The notes: generated from the sequence alone by a model not told the origin. 64,000 nucleotides of DNA from Novosphingobium sp. (GCF_039595395.1 NZ_JBCNLP010000001.1:3658001-3722000), one strand, 5' to 3'. Shown: positions 33,646-41,635, counted from the first letter of the stretch. Translations and numbers: made by a program.

Positions 33646-34855
33646 CGCGGGCCACTAGGCCGACGAACGGAACTCCGACGGTTCGTGACGCCAGCTGCGC
33701 GAGGCCGCATGCATCAACGCCCTTGTCCTTGAGGTTGGCGTAGGCAGGCATGTGCGATATGTCCGGTGTTTCCACGGACAGCGTCGTCGGCCAAAGTTCG
33801 CTTGCTCGGCGAGGCCCAGGAAAGGTGTGCATGGCGAAATTGCGGAAGCTCTGCGGGCCAGCACCCAACCCGGACTCGACAACCAGGCCGAACCCCGCAT
33901 CTTCCAGAACGGCACGGGCGGTTGCGTTGTCCACCCCGCACAGCGCCACAGCGGGTTCATCGGCCTGACGCTGCGTCCAAGCGCCGAACCGTCGCTCTTC
34001 GAGATACGTCGTGAACCCCCGCGCCTCCAACCACTCCGCCGCGCGTCGCGTCTTCATCCGGCCCAGAACATCAAGGTTGGTGAGAATGGAGGTGCTGTCA
34101 TTGGAAAGGGCTAGGCGGTCGAAATCCTGCAACACCAGTTCCAGCCCGCTGGGCGGGTAAGGCAGGCAAGCCAGGAGCCAGGAATAGGCCTGACCGAGAT
34201 TGCCCAGACCAATGAGCCACAATCGCGAGGGCAGGAACGCCAGAGCTGGCTCCGTTTCGTCGGCCTCGGTCCAATCGGATCCCGGACGCCAGAGCGAGAG
34301 ACCTGAAGCGCGTTTCCCGGCCAGCGGGTGATCACCGGCATGCAATGCGAACACCTCGGCTGCGCAGACTGCCGACGCCAGGGCTGGTGCCAGCGGCATG
34401 ACCGCGTCATCATTCATCGCCCAACCATCTCGGACCGGGACGACGCCAGCGCGCCAGCCCTGCCAGGTCACGCGCCACGCGCGCGCCTGAGGCGTCTGCA
34501 TCTCGACTGAACCAATGACCGCCACTGGCCAGTCGGATCGGGCATGCGATGCAATACGCCCGCCAAGGTTCGACACCGCATGGGCCAGGCTGGTCTCCAG
34601 CGCGAGCCCCGTAAGGACCGGCGCATCGGCCAGCCCGACGATCTCGACGCCCGCTAGGAACGTACGACGCGCCAGGTTCACCAGGGTAAGCAGGGCAACC
34701 TGCGCGGCCTGGCTCGTCTGGATTTCGGGGCCGACAGCGATGGTGAGACCGAAGGACTTCAGGAGATCCATGGCCTCCTCGGTCGTCTGCACGCGCCCGC
34801 TGTCCATGAAATACTTCGCGGTACGGTGCAGGGAGATGTGAAGGGGCTCGGTCAT
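33587..34855 (-). CDS. bilD: E1-like ubiquitin-activating enzyme of the Bil system (frameshifted end)
   Basis: The start is taken at the ATG at 34855 (MTEPLHISL), one base after the stop of the JAMM gene. Of 422 aa, residues 1-205 are an alpha/beta domain typical of these E1s. Residues 213-400 form the ThiF-type adenylation domain with the nucleotide motif LIGLGNLGQA, the acid DFD at 244-246, the Asn after it (LSND) and Arg/Lys (RMKTRR). Cys383 in DACGLAQL is a candidate catalytic cysteine. It should adenylate the C-terminus of the Ubl and pass it to the E2. The end as read (RGASSLRTFAPPEWGGRRTR) is out of frame with the family; see the entry at 33444. Confidence 0.85.
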   Translation of the reverse strand: MTEPLHISLHRTAKYFMDSGRVQTTEEAMDLLKSFGLTIAVGPEIQTSQAAQVALLTLVNLARRTFLAGVEIVGLADAPVLTGLALETSLAHAVSNLGGRIASHARSDWPVAVIGSVEMQTPQARAWRVTWQGWRAGVVPVRDGWAMNDDAVMPLAPALASAVCAAEVFALHAGDHPLAGKRASGLSLWRPGSDWTEADETEPALAFLPSRLWLIGLGNLGQAYSWLLACLPYPPSGLELVLQDFDRLALSNDSTSILTNLDVLGRMKTRRAAEWLEARGFTTYLEERRFGAWTQRQADEPAVALCGVDNATARAVLEDAGFGLVVESGLGAGPQSFRNFAMHTFPGPRRASELWPTTLSVETPDISHMPAYANLKDKGVDACGLAQLASRTVGVPFVGLVARGASSLRTFAPPEWGGRRTR

Positions 34856-34856
34856 G

Positions 34857-35378
34857 TCAGCTCCATAGGCCGATGTAGAAGAAGCCACGGCGCACCCGTG
34901 GCGAGCGGTCGTGCCATTGGTGGTCGCCCCGGTATTCGTAGATACCCACCTGATCCCAACGGATCGGCGCGACCGCGAAATCGGGCAGGATCAGTCCGAC
35001 ATGGCCGGCACGGGCCACCATTGGGTTGGTTCGGTCCGCTTCGCTCTGGATCGCGCGCCCACCATGGGTGTGGACGTCAGCCACCACGGTGAGCTTGCGC
35101 TCCCGGCAGAGCGACCAGAGCTTCGCGAAAGCGGGGGCGTGCAGGACGCAGACGCCGGTCGAGTACGCCTGCGGGTCGAGGTCATCGTAGAAGACGACAT
35201 CGGTCACTTCCCGACGCTCATCGTTGGCGTGACCCAGAAGGAAGGCTCCTGCTTCATGGACGCGCTCTCCCCGCCGGTCGAGTTCGTGCGTTACCGCGTC
35301 CCACAACCGCCGGGGGCAGCTCACGCGGTGATTAGGCGCTACGAACGCCCGAATAGTCGCCTTGATGGAAAAGGTCAT
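34857..35378 (-). CDS. bilC: JAB/JAMM metalloprotease (Bil deconjugase)
   Basis: The start is taken at the ATG at 35378 (MTFSIKATIR), which has a GGAG site 7 nt upstream, giving 173 aa. It overlaps the E2 gene by 47 nt in a different frame. The JAMM signature is complete: E42 (HEAGAFLLG), H103-T-H105 (VVADVHTHGG), S112 and D115 (IQSEAD). Such enzymes remove a ubiquitin-like protein from its targets or trim its precursor. A longer open frame to 35678 is a shadow of the E2 gene. In the published Bil operons the JAMM gene is bilC, and the order here is the same. Confidence 0.88.
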   Translation of the reverse strand: MTFSIKATIRAFVAPNHRVSCPRRLWDAVTHELDRRGERVHEAGAFLLGHANDERREVTDVVFYDDLDPQAYSTGVCVLHAPAFAKLWSLCRERKLTVVADVHTHGGRAIQSEADRTNPMVARAGHVGLILPDFAVAPIRWDQVGIYEYRGDHQWHDRSPRVRRGFFYIGLWS

Positions 35379-35817
35379 AGAGTTGCTCCAGGTAACAGAT
35401 GATCCCGCGGCGCGGCTGCCAGAGCCGGCTGGGATGTTCGTTGCGCCAATTGTCATGGCCTTCGATGGAGAAGCGGTCGCAGGGCAGGTAAAGGCACTGG
35501 CCGCCCTTCCAATCGGGCCGAAAGATGGACGGAAGGATCGCTTTGCCCGTCGGCCACTGGCTGAATGGCAGTGGCCGGTTGGCCAGGACGTCCCAGGGCT
35601 GAGCCGTTGCGGGGTTCTGGCGATAGCCGGAACACTCGAAGCGGAACCCGTACTCGCCGGGCGCGCCAAGCCGCGCATCCGCAGTTACGGCGATGATCAC
35701 ATGCGGCCAGGTGGTGGACACATGTCTCCAGCGGCCCTCAATCTCGCCGCACCGGAATTCCGGCGCAGCGAGATCTTGTTCGAGAAGCAGCCGGTCCGGT
35801 GAGACCGCAATGTTCAT
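35332..35817 (-). CDS. bilB: E2-like ubiquitin-conjugating enzyme of the Bil system
   Basis: The ATG at 35817 directly follows the stop of the Ubl gene (TAG then ATG). In 161 aa it has the landmarks of E2: an N-terminal beta sheet (RWRHVSTTWPHVIIAVTA), then NEHPSRLW (the HPN motif as HPS, residues 128-130) and the catalytic Cys141 in GIICYL, at the usual spacing. The C-terminal helices are short. It should accept the Ubl from the E1 and pass it to targets. The Bil system is an antiviral defence that conjugates a ubiquitin-like protein to a phage structural protein and hampers virion assembly. Confidence 0.86.
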   Translation of the reverse strand: MNIAVSPDRLLLEQDLAAPEFRCGEIEGRWRHVSTTWPHVIIAVTADARLGAPGEYGFRFECSGYRQNPATAQPWDVLANRPLPFSQWPTGKAILPSIFRPDWKGGQCLYLPCDRFSIEGHDNWRNEHPSRLWQPRRGIICYLEQLYDLFHQGDYSGVRSA

Positions 35818-36306
35818 CTAGCCCTCGACGCGCTTTTCGGGGACGAGGTCGAAGCACATCGAGCAGGCCGGGGCCTTGGTCAGCTCGTGAAGCGGCGTGT
35901 CGGTCGCCGGTCGGTCCGTCGAGTTGCAAAGCTGGAGCACGTGCTCGGCGGCGTCGTGGTGGTTGAGCTTGAACTTCTCCACCGCCCAGGCCTTGACCTT
36001 CTTGACCCGCGCGCCTGGGGCGAAGATGCGCTCCTCAGTCTTCTCGAGGTAGTGCACCGTCACGTTAATCTTGCGGCATTTGCTGACGTGGATGCGGCAG
36101 CCGCGCTTGATGGGCGGCAGGGGCTCGTGGTGCTTGTGCACCAGCGGCTCTTCTTCCTCATCAATGAAGATGAAGGTGTCGTCGGCGAGTTCGATCCCGA
36201 GCGCGGCGATGGCGCCGTGCAGATGCTCGTGGGTCGGGTCCTGCGGCAGTTCGGCCTCGATGAGGCCTTCCCGCTCATGAACCTGGATGAAAACAATGGT
36301 GGTCAT
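35818..36306 (-). CDS. bilA: ISG15-like ubiquitin-like protein (two beta-grasp domains)
   Basis: This 162-aa protein reads as two beta-grasp domains. The first is about residues 1-77 (MTTIVFIQVHEREGLIEAEL to RGCRIHVSK), the second about 78-155 (KINVTVHYLEKTEERIFAPG to CFDLVPEK). It ends VEG, with a single C-terminal Gly; no processing tail is visible. The first domain holds an acidic run (DEEEEP) and the last part a CxxC (SMCF preceded by Cys). The gene is first of the four-gene operon. The start has the ribosome site GGAAAGGATC. The shared control element lies 40 nt upstream. Confidence 0.85.
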   Translation of the reverse strand: MTTIVFIQVHEREGLIEAELPQDPTHEHLHGAIAALGIELADDTFIFIDEEEEPLVHKHHEPLPPIKRGCRIHVSKCRKINVTVHYLEKTEERIFAPGARVKKVKAWAVEKFKLNHHDAAEHVLQLCNSTDRPATDTPLHELTKAPACSMCFDLVPEKRVEG

Positions 36307-36345
36307 GGTCGATCCTTTCCGGCGCCTGGATGGCGTCCTGTGAAA

Positions 36346-36376
36346 GGAGCGAAGTCAGTGAGGAAAAACCGGAAGC
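36346..36376 (-). promoter_or_regulatory. Shared 31-bp control element, copy upstream of bilA
   Basis: On the minus strand it begins GCTTCCGGTTTTT and ends GACTTCGCTCC. It is identical at 26 of 31 positions to 41089-41059, which lies upstream of the sigma-like gene. In both places the element ends 40 nt before the start codon. This is what promoters read by the same factor look like. It lies in the 83-nt gap between the helicase stop and bilA, so bilA probably has its own promoter. Confidence 0.7.
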
Positions 36377-36389
36377 AGTGCTGGCGGGC

Positions 36390-39300
36390 TCACACGCCGC
36401 AGATGAAATAGCACTGGCAGTTCGGACATTGCCGCGCTTCGGGGGTCGCCGGAAACTCACCGCGCTCGATGGCGGTGATCGCCTCGGCATATTCCCGCAG
36501 CAGTTTATCGTCGTTCTTGGCCGCCATCGGAACGAATTCGTCCGTCGCTGGATAATAGGCTCCTACCGAGATGGAGCGACCTGGATAACGCTGGGCGGCG
36601 CCCTTTCGGATCAGCGCATAGACGCGGTTGTCCGGCTCGGACTTCGTCTTGCGGCCCGTGCGGATTCGCTGAACGCGCACCCGACCATCCGGCGCGATGA
36701 CGACCCGGTCCGGCGTGTAGGTGATCGTCCTGCCGCCGACCTGCACCGACCACGGCTCCCGGTCATAGGTCCCTATTTCGGAGGCGATCAGGCGGGCGAT
36801 GGACACCACCATAGTCTCTGCCGCGGCGCGGTAGTAACCCTCGAATCCGTGACCACCAGGGCCGTGCTCCGCCCATTGGCGAGCGAGTTCCTGTAATGCC
36901 TGGTCGGGGCTCGCCGGCTGGCCTTTTTCAGCTTGCTGTTCGAGCCAGCCCATCGTGCGGTGGACGCAGCGATGGAACCGCAGATAGGCGGACGAATCCC
37001 GTCCCCCGCGCAAACCATCCAGTACCTCATAGCGATAGCGCGCCGGGCACCTGAGATAGACATCTAGTTCCCGCTCGTCATAACCGTCGTGCGGGGCAAG
37101 AGGCGACCAGACCTGCGCCGCTTTGAGCGCAGGCACCGGACCACTGAAACGCCTCACCTGAAGATGACGAGAGACAGTGTCGAGAAACTTCGACGCGCTG
37201 GCATTGACTTGGGTGTAGCGCTCGGCCCGGGTCAGGCAAAGATGATCTCGCGCACGCGAGAGGCCTACGAAGAACAGGCATTCCTCTTCTGCGTCGTGAT
37301 CCTCTTTCTGCATAGTGAGCTTGCCGAGTGTCACCGGCGGGGGACAGCGCACCCATTGACGATTGGTCGGCATGTAGCGGGTCGCAAGCGCCGGCAGATG
37401 CACCCCGCAGAACTCCAACCCCTTGCTCCCATGGATCGTCATCACCCGCACCGCGTCGAAATCCGCAGCTTCGGAGACAACAGCCCGATACCGGCTGTCC
37501 TGGCTTAGCGCTTCAATGCGGCGGATGCGTTCGAGCAAGGCCTTGCGGCCTGGGTCGCGCAGATCGGCGTGTCCTTCGACATCATGTTGCTCGCTGCACA
37601 CCTTGAGGAACTGATAGATCGCGATCAGCTTCTGCTGCGCCTGGGCGTCCGGAGCCTCCAGCAAGGGCCGAAGATAGTTACTGCGTTCGAACAGCCAGGT
37701 CGTGAGCAACGCCCACGGCGAGGTGGTCGCACCCATGCCGTCTAGATGCTCCGCCAGCTTGCGCAGACCCGCACGGCCGGTCTCGCTCAGGCCCTCAATC
37801 TCATCCAGTCGAGCAAGGGCTTCATAGACAGTATGGCCTTGATCCTGAGACCAGCGAATGACCACAAGAGCGTCGTCCTTGGACGCCGCGTACTCTGGCA
37901 GTTGTGCGACACGGACCAACCCAATGCCGCCGAACTCCGCGTCGATGGCGACGAGGGAAAGTAGATCTCGGACATCATCCCTTTCGAACAGGTCCCCTAG
38001 ATAAAGGAGAGGAACGCCGAGTTGCTCCAGCACATCGGTGATGCGCGAAAGCGTGAGATGGCTGCGCGCGAGGATCGCCTGATCTCGGTAGGCAATGCCG
38101 CTTGCACGAAGGGCTTCGATCTGATTGCGGATGGCAGCAGCCTCTTCCGCAACCGTGCCTGCCACGGTGAGCGACACCTCGCCGAGTTCACCGCGGAACG
38201 CACCCCAGTTCGCCGCTGCGCCGGGGTCGGCCGCCATGTGGCGCGAGAACTCTGAGAACGCGCGCACCACCGGCCCGCCTGAGCGGTAGTTGCTGGTAAG
38301 CGATACCTTCGAACCGCTGAAGTCCGTCTGGAAGCGCTCGACGTTGGCCGGCGACGCTCCACGGAATCGGTAGATTGACTGACGCTGATCGCCGACCACC
38401 CACACGTCCTGGCAACCGCCGGCCAGCAATTGCAGTAGCCGCGCGCTCGCGAAGTTCACATCCTGATATTCGTCGACCAGGATGTGCTGGAAGCGCTGCT
38501 GGAACTCCACGCGGATATCTTCGTGTTCCGCCATCAACTGCGCGGGCAGCATGACGAGATCGCCGAAATCAACGGCGTCCGCCTCACGCAGTGCATCCTG
38601 ATAGATTTTGTAGATTTCGCCGACTTCGACCGCTTTCTCGGCAGCCTCGACTTCGTCAGGCGTCGCATTGGCAAGCGCGGCCCTCGCCTCGGCCAGATAG
38701 TCCTCCGGCGAGATCAGCTCATCCTTGCAGCGCGAGATTGCTTGCAGGACGTAGACTAGCTCGTAGGCGGGCTCGAACAGGTTCTGATAGTGGCGCAGCG
38801 GAAGACGGGAGAGGTTCGCTTCCAGAAGCGCGAGCTGGGCAGTCTGATCGAGAATTTTGACATCAGCCGTGCGTCCGAGACGGCCAGGCCATTTCGTGAC
38901 CATCTCCAAGCCGAAGCCGTGGAATGTCCCGACCCACATCTCGATCGCCGCGTCCCGATGGGAGTCGGAAAGCCGCTCACGCATTTCCTCAGCAGCCTTT
39001 TTCGAGAAGGTGAGTGCCAGGATCGAACCTGAAAGGGCGCCCTGGCCGAGCACATGCCCGATCCGGTGCACGAGCGTGCGGGTTTTGCCCGTCCCCGGTC
39101 CCGCATCGACGAGGAGAGGACCACCATCCCAGGTCGCCGCCTGCTTCTGGCTTTCATCAAGCTCGATCAGAACAGCCGGGCCGCGCTCGTCCGGTTCGCG
39201 AAGGGGTGGCAGCAACAGGGCGCGAATGGCCTGGTTGAGGACCAGACCGTAGGGAAGGCCCAACTCCTCGGCGACTTCCGAAGGGCGACGCGCCATATCC

Positions 39301-39749
39301 ACAATTTCGGTGCGCAGCCAGTCGGCGGGGCACAGGAATTCGCCGGCGAATATATCCGCCTGCAACTCCTTGCGTTCGCGCGGCGAATAGCCCTCCACCA
39401 CACCCGCGCCGCTGTCGATGGGATCCCCGCCAAGCTGCGCCTGGACGTTTCGTACCTCGTTGCTCGGATCGTGATGGAGCTCCGAGTGACCGATCTCGTG
39501 AGCGATCACGACCACCTCGTCCTTCGGGTCCTGGCCACTGACGACGTACACGAGCCCGTCCGCACGTTCGAAAGACCCGTGCACGCCAATCCCGAACACT
39601 TCACCGGGCTGGCAATAACGCAACTCCAGATCGGCATCTTTCAGGACGGCATCGACGAGAGCGCGACCGCGACGGTCACCCTGGGCAACACTCAATGCTT
39701 TTGAATGGCAAGCGCGTGCCTTCAGCCGAATGTCGCGCCAGGCGTCCAT
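36390..39749 (-). CDS. ImmA/IrrE peptidase - UvrD helicase - Cas4/RecB-like fusion
   Basis: This 1119-aa protein has three parts. Residues 1-180 are an ImmA/IrrE-type zinc peptidase with HEIGHSELHH (84-93) and KELQADIFAGEFL. Residues 195-780 are an SF1 UvrD-type helicase with AGPGTGKT (216-223), ILVDEYQDVN, QSIYRFRGA and TIHGSKGLEF. The C-terminal 220 residues are Cas4/AddB-like, with YLRCPARYRYEVL and CPNCQCYFIC as probable Fe-S cysteines; the nuclease core is degenerate, with VQRIRTGRK where V-D-Y-K-T-G is expected. It may cut or sense a repressor and act on DNA. It is part of the operon starting at 41019 (stop of the HTH gene 2 nt upstream). Confidence 0.85.
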   Translation of the reverse strand: MDAWRDIRLKARACHSKALSVAQGDRRGRALVDAVLKDADLELRYCQPGEVFGIGVHGSFERADGLVYVVSGQDPKDEVVVIAHEIGHSELHHDPSNEVRNVQAQLGGDPIDSGAGVVEGYSPRERKELQADIFAGEFLCPADWLRTEIVDMARRPSEVAEELGLPYGLVLNQAIRALLLPPLREPDERGPAVLIELDESQKQAATWDGGPLLVDAGPGTGKTRTLVHRIGHVLGQGALSGSILALTFSKKAAEEMRERLSDSHRDAAIEMWVGTFHGFGLEMVTKWPGRLGRTADVKILDQTAQLALLEANLSRLPLRHYQNLFEPAYELVYVLQAISRCKDELISPEDYLAEARAALANATPDEVEAAEKAVEVGEIYKIYQDALREADAVDFGDLVMLPAQLMAEHEDIRVEFQQRFQHILVDEYQDVNFASARLLQLLAGGCQDVWVVGDQRQSIYRFRGASPANVERFQTDFSGSKVSLTSNYRSGGPVVRAFSEFSRHMAADPGAAANWGAFRGELGEVSLTVAGTVAEEAAAIRNQIEALRASGIAYRDQAILARSHLTLSRITDVLEQLGVPLLYLGDLFERDDVRDLLSLVAIDAEFGGIGLVRVAQLPEYAASKDDALVVIRWSQDQGHTVYEALARLDEIEGLSETGRAGLRKLAEHLDGMGATTSPWALLTTWLFERSNYLRPLLEAPDAQAQQKLIAIYQFLKVCSEQHDVEGHADLRDPGRKALLERIRRIEALSQDSRYRAVVSEAADFDAVRVMTIHGSKGLEFCGVHLPALATRYMPTNRQWVRCPPPVTLGKLTMQKEDHDAEEECLFFVGLSRARDHLCLTRAERYTQVNASASKFLDTVSRHLQVRRFSGPVPALKAAQVWSPLAPHDGYDERELDVYLRCPARYRYEVLDGLRGGRDSSAYLRFHRCVHRTMGWLEQQAEKGQPASPDQALQELARQWAEHGPGGHGFEGYYRAAAETMVVSIARLIASEIGTYDREPWSVQVGGRTITYTPDRVVIAPDGRVRVQRIRTGRKTKSEPDNRVYALIRKGAAQRYPGRSISVGAYYPATDEFVPMAAKNDDKLLREYAEAITAIERGEFPATPEARQCPNCQCYFICGV

Positions 39750-39751
39750 GT

Positions 39752-40369
39752 TTAGCCCTCCTCAAGCCAGTAGGACTTGCGCTCCGGTGACATGCTGCTT
39801 CGCCGGATGCTCTCCTCATAACTGCACTGTATGATCGTGGGCTGCTGCGACGCCTTCGCGTGGCCCATGGAAGGATGGGACTGCGCATAGGCAAGCGCAT
39901 GGTCGAACTGCGCACGGGTCGCCTTGAGCTGGTCAAGCAACGCCTTTACCAATCGCGGCCCGATAGGAGGTGACATCCGCCCACGAAAAAGGTCCGACAG
40001 GACATCGCGGCCGACATCAATGGCGCGGCCGAGCTGCCGTGTATCCAATCCCGCACTGGACAGCAGTTGGTCGAACGTCGTCTCCGGCGCAGCTTGAGTT
40101 TTGTCCTGTTCGGCTGCCTGAGCATTGTAGATGGCGTTGAGTGCACGGCTGCGGGCACGATTCATCATCAGTTCGTCGACCACTTCCTCCTCTGCTTCTT
40201 CGTCAGCAGCCCAATCACGCATGATCCCGGCATGCGCGCGGATGTCGTCAGCGAACTCAGGGTAACGCTGTGTCCAGTTGATGATCTGATTTAGCGTCGG
40301 GGTGGCGCATTCCCGATGGAATGCGAACAAGACCTCGTCCCGCCTCGTGGCTTTGGTTTGGTCCGTCAT
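39752..40369 (-). CDS. HTH protein, likely partner/substrate of the ImmA/IrrE peptidase
   Basis: This 205-aa protein has an XRE-like helix-turn-helix in the middle (FDQLLSSAGLDTRQLGRAID, VGRDVLSDLFRGRMSP). Its N-terminal 90 residues are acidic with a WAADEEAEEEVVDELMM run. The start overlaps the stop of the sigma-like gene (ATGA at 40366-40369), and the stop is 2 nt before the ATG of the fusion protein. HTH repressors next to ImmA/IrrE peptidases are often their cleavage targets (ImmR/ImmA, DdrO/IrrE), so it is a good candidate here. Not shown. Confidence 0.75.
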   Translation of the reverse strand: MTDQTKATRRDEVLFAFHRECATPTLNQIINWTQRYPEFADDIRAHAGIMRDWAADEEAEEEVVDELMMNRARSRALNAIYNAQAAEQDKTQAAPETTFDQLLSSAGLDTRQLGRAIDVGRDVLSDLFRGRMSPPIGPRLVKALLDQLKATRAQFDHALAYAQSHPSMGHAKASQQPTIIQCSYEESIRRSSMSPERKSYWLEEG

Positions 40370-41019
40370 GACTTAGCTCCAAGAATGGTTCTGATCTCTT
40401 CCTCTGTCTCCTTGACCCAGGTCTCAGCGGTCTTCGCGCTCACGCCAAGCGCCGAAGCGATAGACTCGACCTTGGTGGAGTTGCGCGGCACGCCATCCAT
40501 ATGAAGACGGAAGGCGAGAACCTTCCGCGGATCGGAGATCCGCTTCAGCACGCTCTCGACGTGAGCGCGCTCCTCGTCATCCGTCGCCAGGGCCTTATGT
40601 CCGTCCGGGCGCTGCTCTTCCTCCTCAGAATAGACGTACCGCTCCGAATGAAGTTGCTCACGGCGGATAGCGTCGGCGGCGCGGAGTTTGATTCGGGCAA
40701 CAAACGCTGTCCGCATCCCAATGCCGTCTGCTGAGGTCGGCTTAAGGACCGCCTCGATCAGTTGGTGATGGACCTCTTCGATCATGTCCCACCCCTCGTT
40801 GCGATGGTTCTTGCCGATGTGCTTGCGCAGGATGCGCATCATGCGTTCGGCAATTTCATTCATGAGGGGATTGATGACGCGTGGATCGCCAAACGCACCA
40901 ATCTGCTGGGCCGCAGCAACTAATTGGCGGCCCTGAATCTTTCCAAGCGACTGGTTCTTGATGACCTGTCGCCAGGCGGCAATATCGTCGGGATCAGGTC
41001 CCTCTTCCAGTTTGTCCAT
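40366..41019 (-). CDS. ECF-type sigma-like factor
   Basis: This 217-aa protein has the layout of an ECF sigma factor. A region-2-like helical part (NPLMNEIAERMMRILRKHIG then DMIEEVHHQLIEAVL and AFVARIKLRAADAIRREQLHSER) is followed by a linker and a region-4-like HTH (VLAFRLHMDGVP, KVESIASALGVSAKTAETWVKETEEEIRTIL). The start has a GGGGAAGGA site. It is first in a three-gene operon with HTH and ImmA/IrrE-UvrD proteins. No anti-sigma factor with a membrane segment is seen. Its likely target promoters are at 41059-41089 and 36346-36376. Confidence 0.75.
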   Translation of the reverse strand: MDKLEEGPDPDDIAAWRQVIKNQSLGKIQGRQLVAAAQQIGAFGDPRVINPLMNEIAERMMRILRKHIGKNHRNEGWDMIEEVHHQLIEAVLKPTSADGIGMRTAFVARIKLRAADAIRREQLHSERYVYSEEEEQRPDGHKALATDDEERAHVESVLKRISDPRKVLAFRLHMDGVPRNSTKVESIASALGVSAKTAETWVKETEEEIRTILGAKS

Positions 41020-41058
41020 AGTCCTTCCCCAACAGCCCTCGCGACGCGGTTCGGAGGT

Positions 41059-41089
41059 GGAGCGAAGCCAGATTGAAAAAACCGGAAGC
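41059..41089 (-). promoter_or_regulatory. Shared 31-bp control element, copy upstream of the sigma-like gene
   Basis: On the minus strand it begins GCTTCCGGTTTTTT and ends GGCTTCGCTCC, 40 nt from the ATG at 41019. It differs from the bilA copy at five positions clustered in the middle, so the two outer blocks are conserved, as for -35 and -10 boxes. It is the best candidate for autoregulation by the sigma-like factor. Confidence 0.7.
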
Positions 41090-41592
41090 GCCCATCAGAA
41101 TTTTTTTCGCCGTTAGGTCGTCGTCCTCGAGCCAGATCACAATAATCTATAAGCACAGGATATCCTTGCGTCTGTCGAGAGGCTAGGGCGGAAAAAATTT
41201 CGATGCCGGGACGGCGAGCCCCGGCAGGCGGGTAGGCCGATTGCCGACTCCAGCTTGCTCACCCAGCTAGTTCGCTTTTCCGAAGCCGTGAGCCCGCGCT
41301 TCAATGTCGGCAAATTACTTGATGGGCGCTTCGAAGGGCTTCGACATCCTCCAGCCCCGCCTTTCAGCCATCATGAATGTACGGTGGGTTTCGACGGCCC
41401 GACCATGGGCTTTGAATGTCCGGTGTGTGAGCGTCTGTGGCCGAGATCATCGGCCGAAAGCGAGCGGCAAGTTTCGGCTTGAACGGACACTCAGCGTGTC
41501 CCGGCTGAACGACCGACTTTGGTCGCAACCTGCCGGCTCGACGGCTGCCAGCCACGTCGTCCAGCCAGCCGGCCCGATCAATCAGAAAACGG

Positions 41593-41635
41593 CACGATGT
41601 GATTGATAGGTCTCATCCCTATCGATCACATCGTG
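41593..41635 (-). terminator. Long inverted repeat downstream of the integrase
   Basis: CACGATGTGATTGATAGG (41593-41610) pairs with CCTATCGATCACATCGTG (41618-41635) at 17 of 18 positions around a 7-nt loop. It starts 36 nt after the integrase stop. On the minus strand it is followed by CCGTTTTC, which is a modest T-run, so a terminator is possible. The unusually long stem could also mark a recombination or binding site. Confidence 0.5.

Noticed and set aside
41255..41606. Two overlapping plus-strand open frames of 75 and 100 codons
   Set aside because: No ribosome site, no domain, and a composition like the surrounding intergenic DNA.
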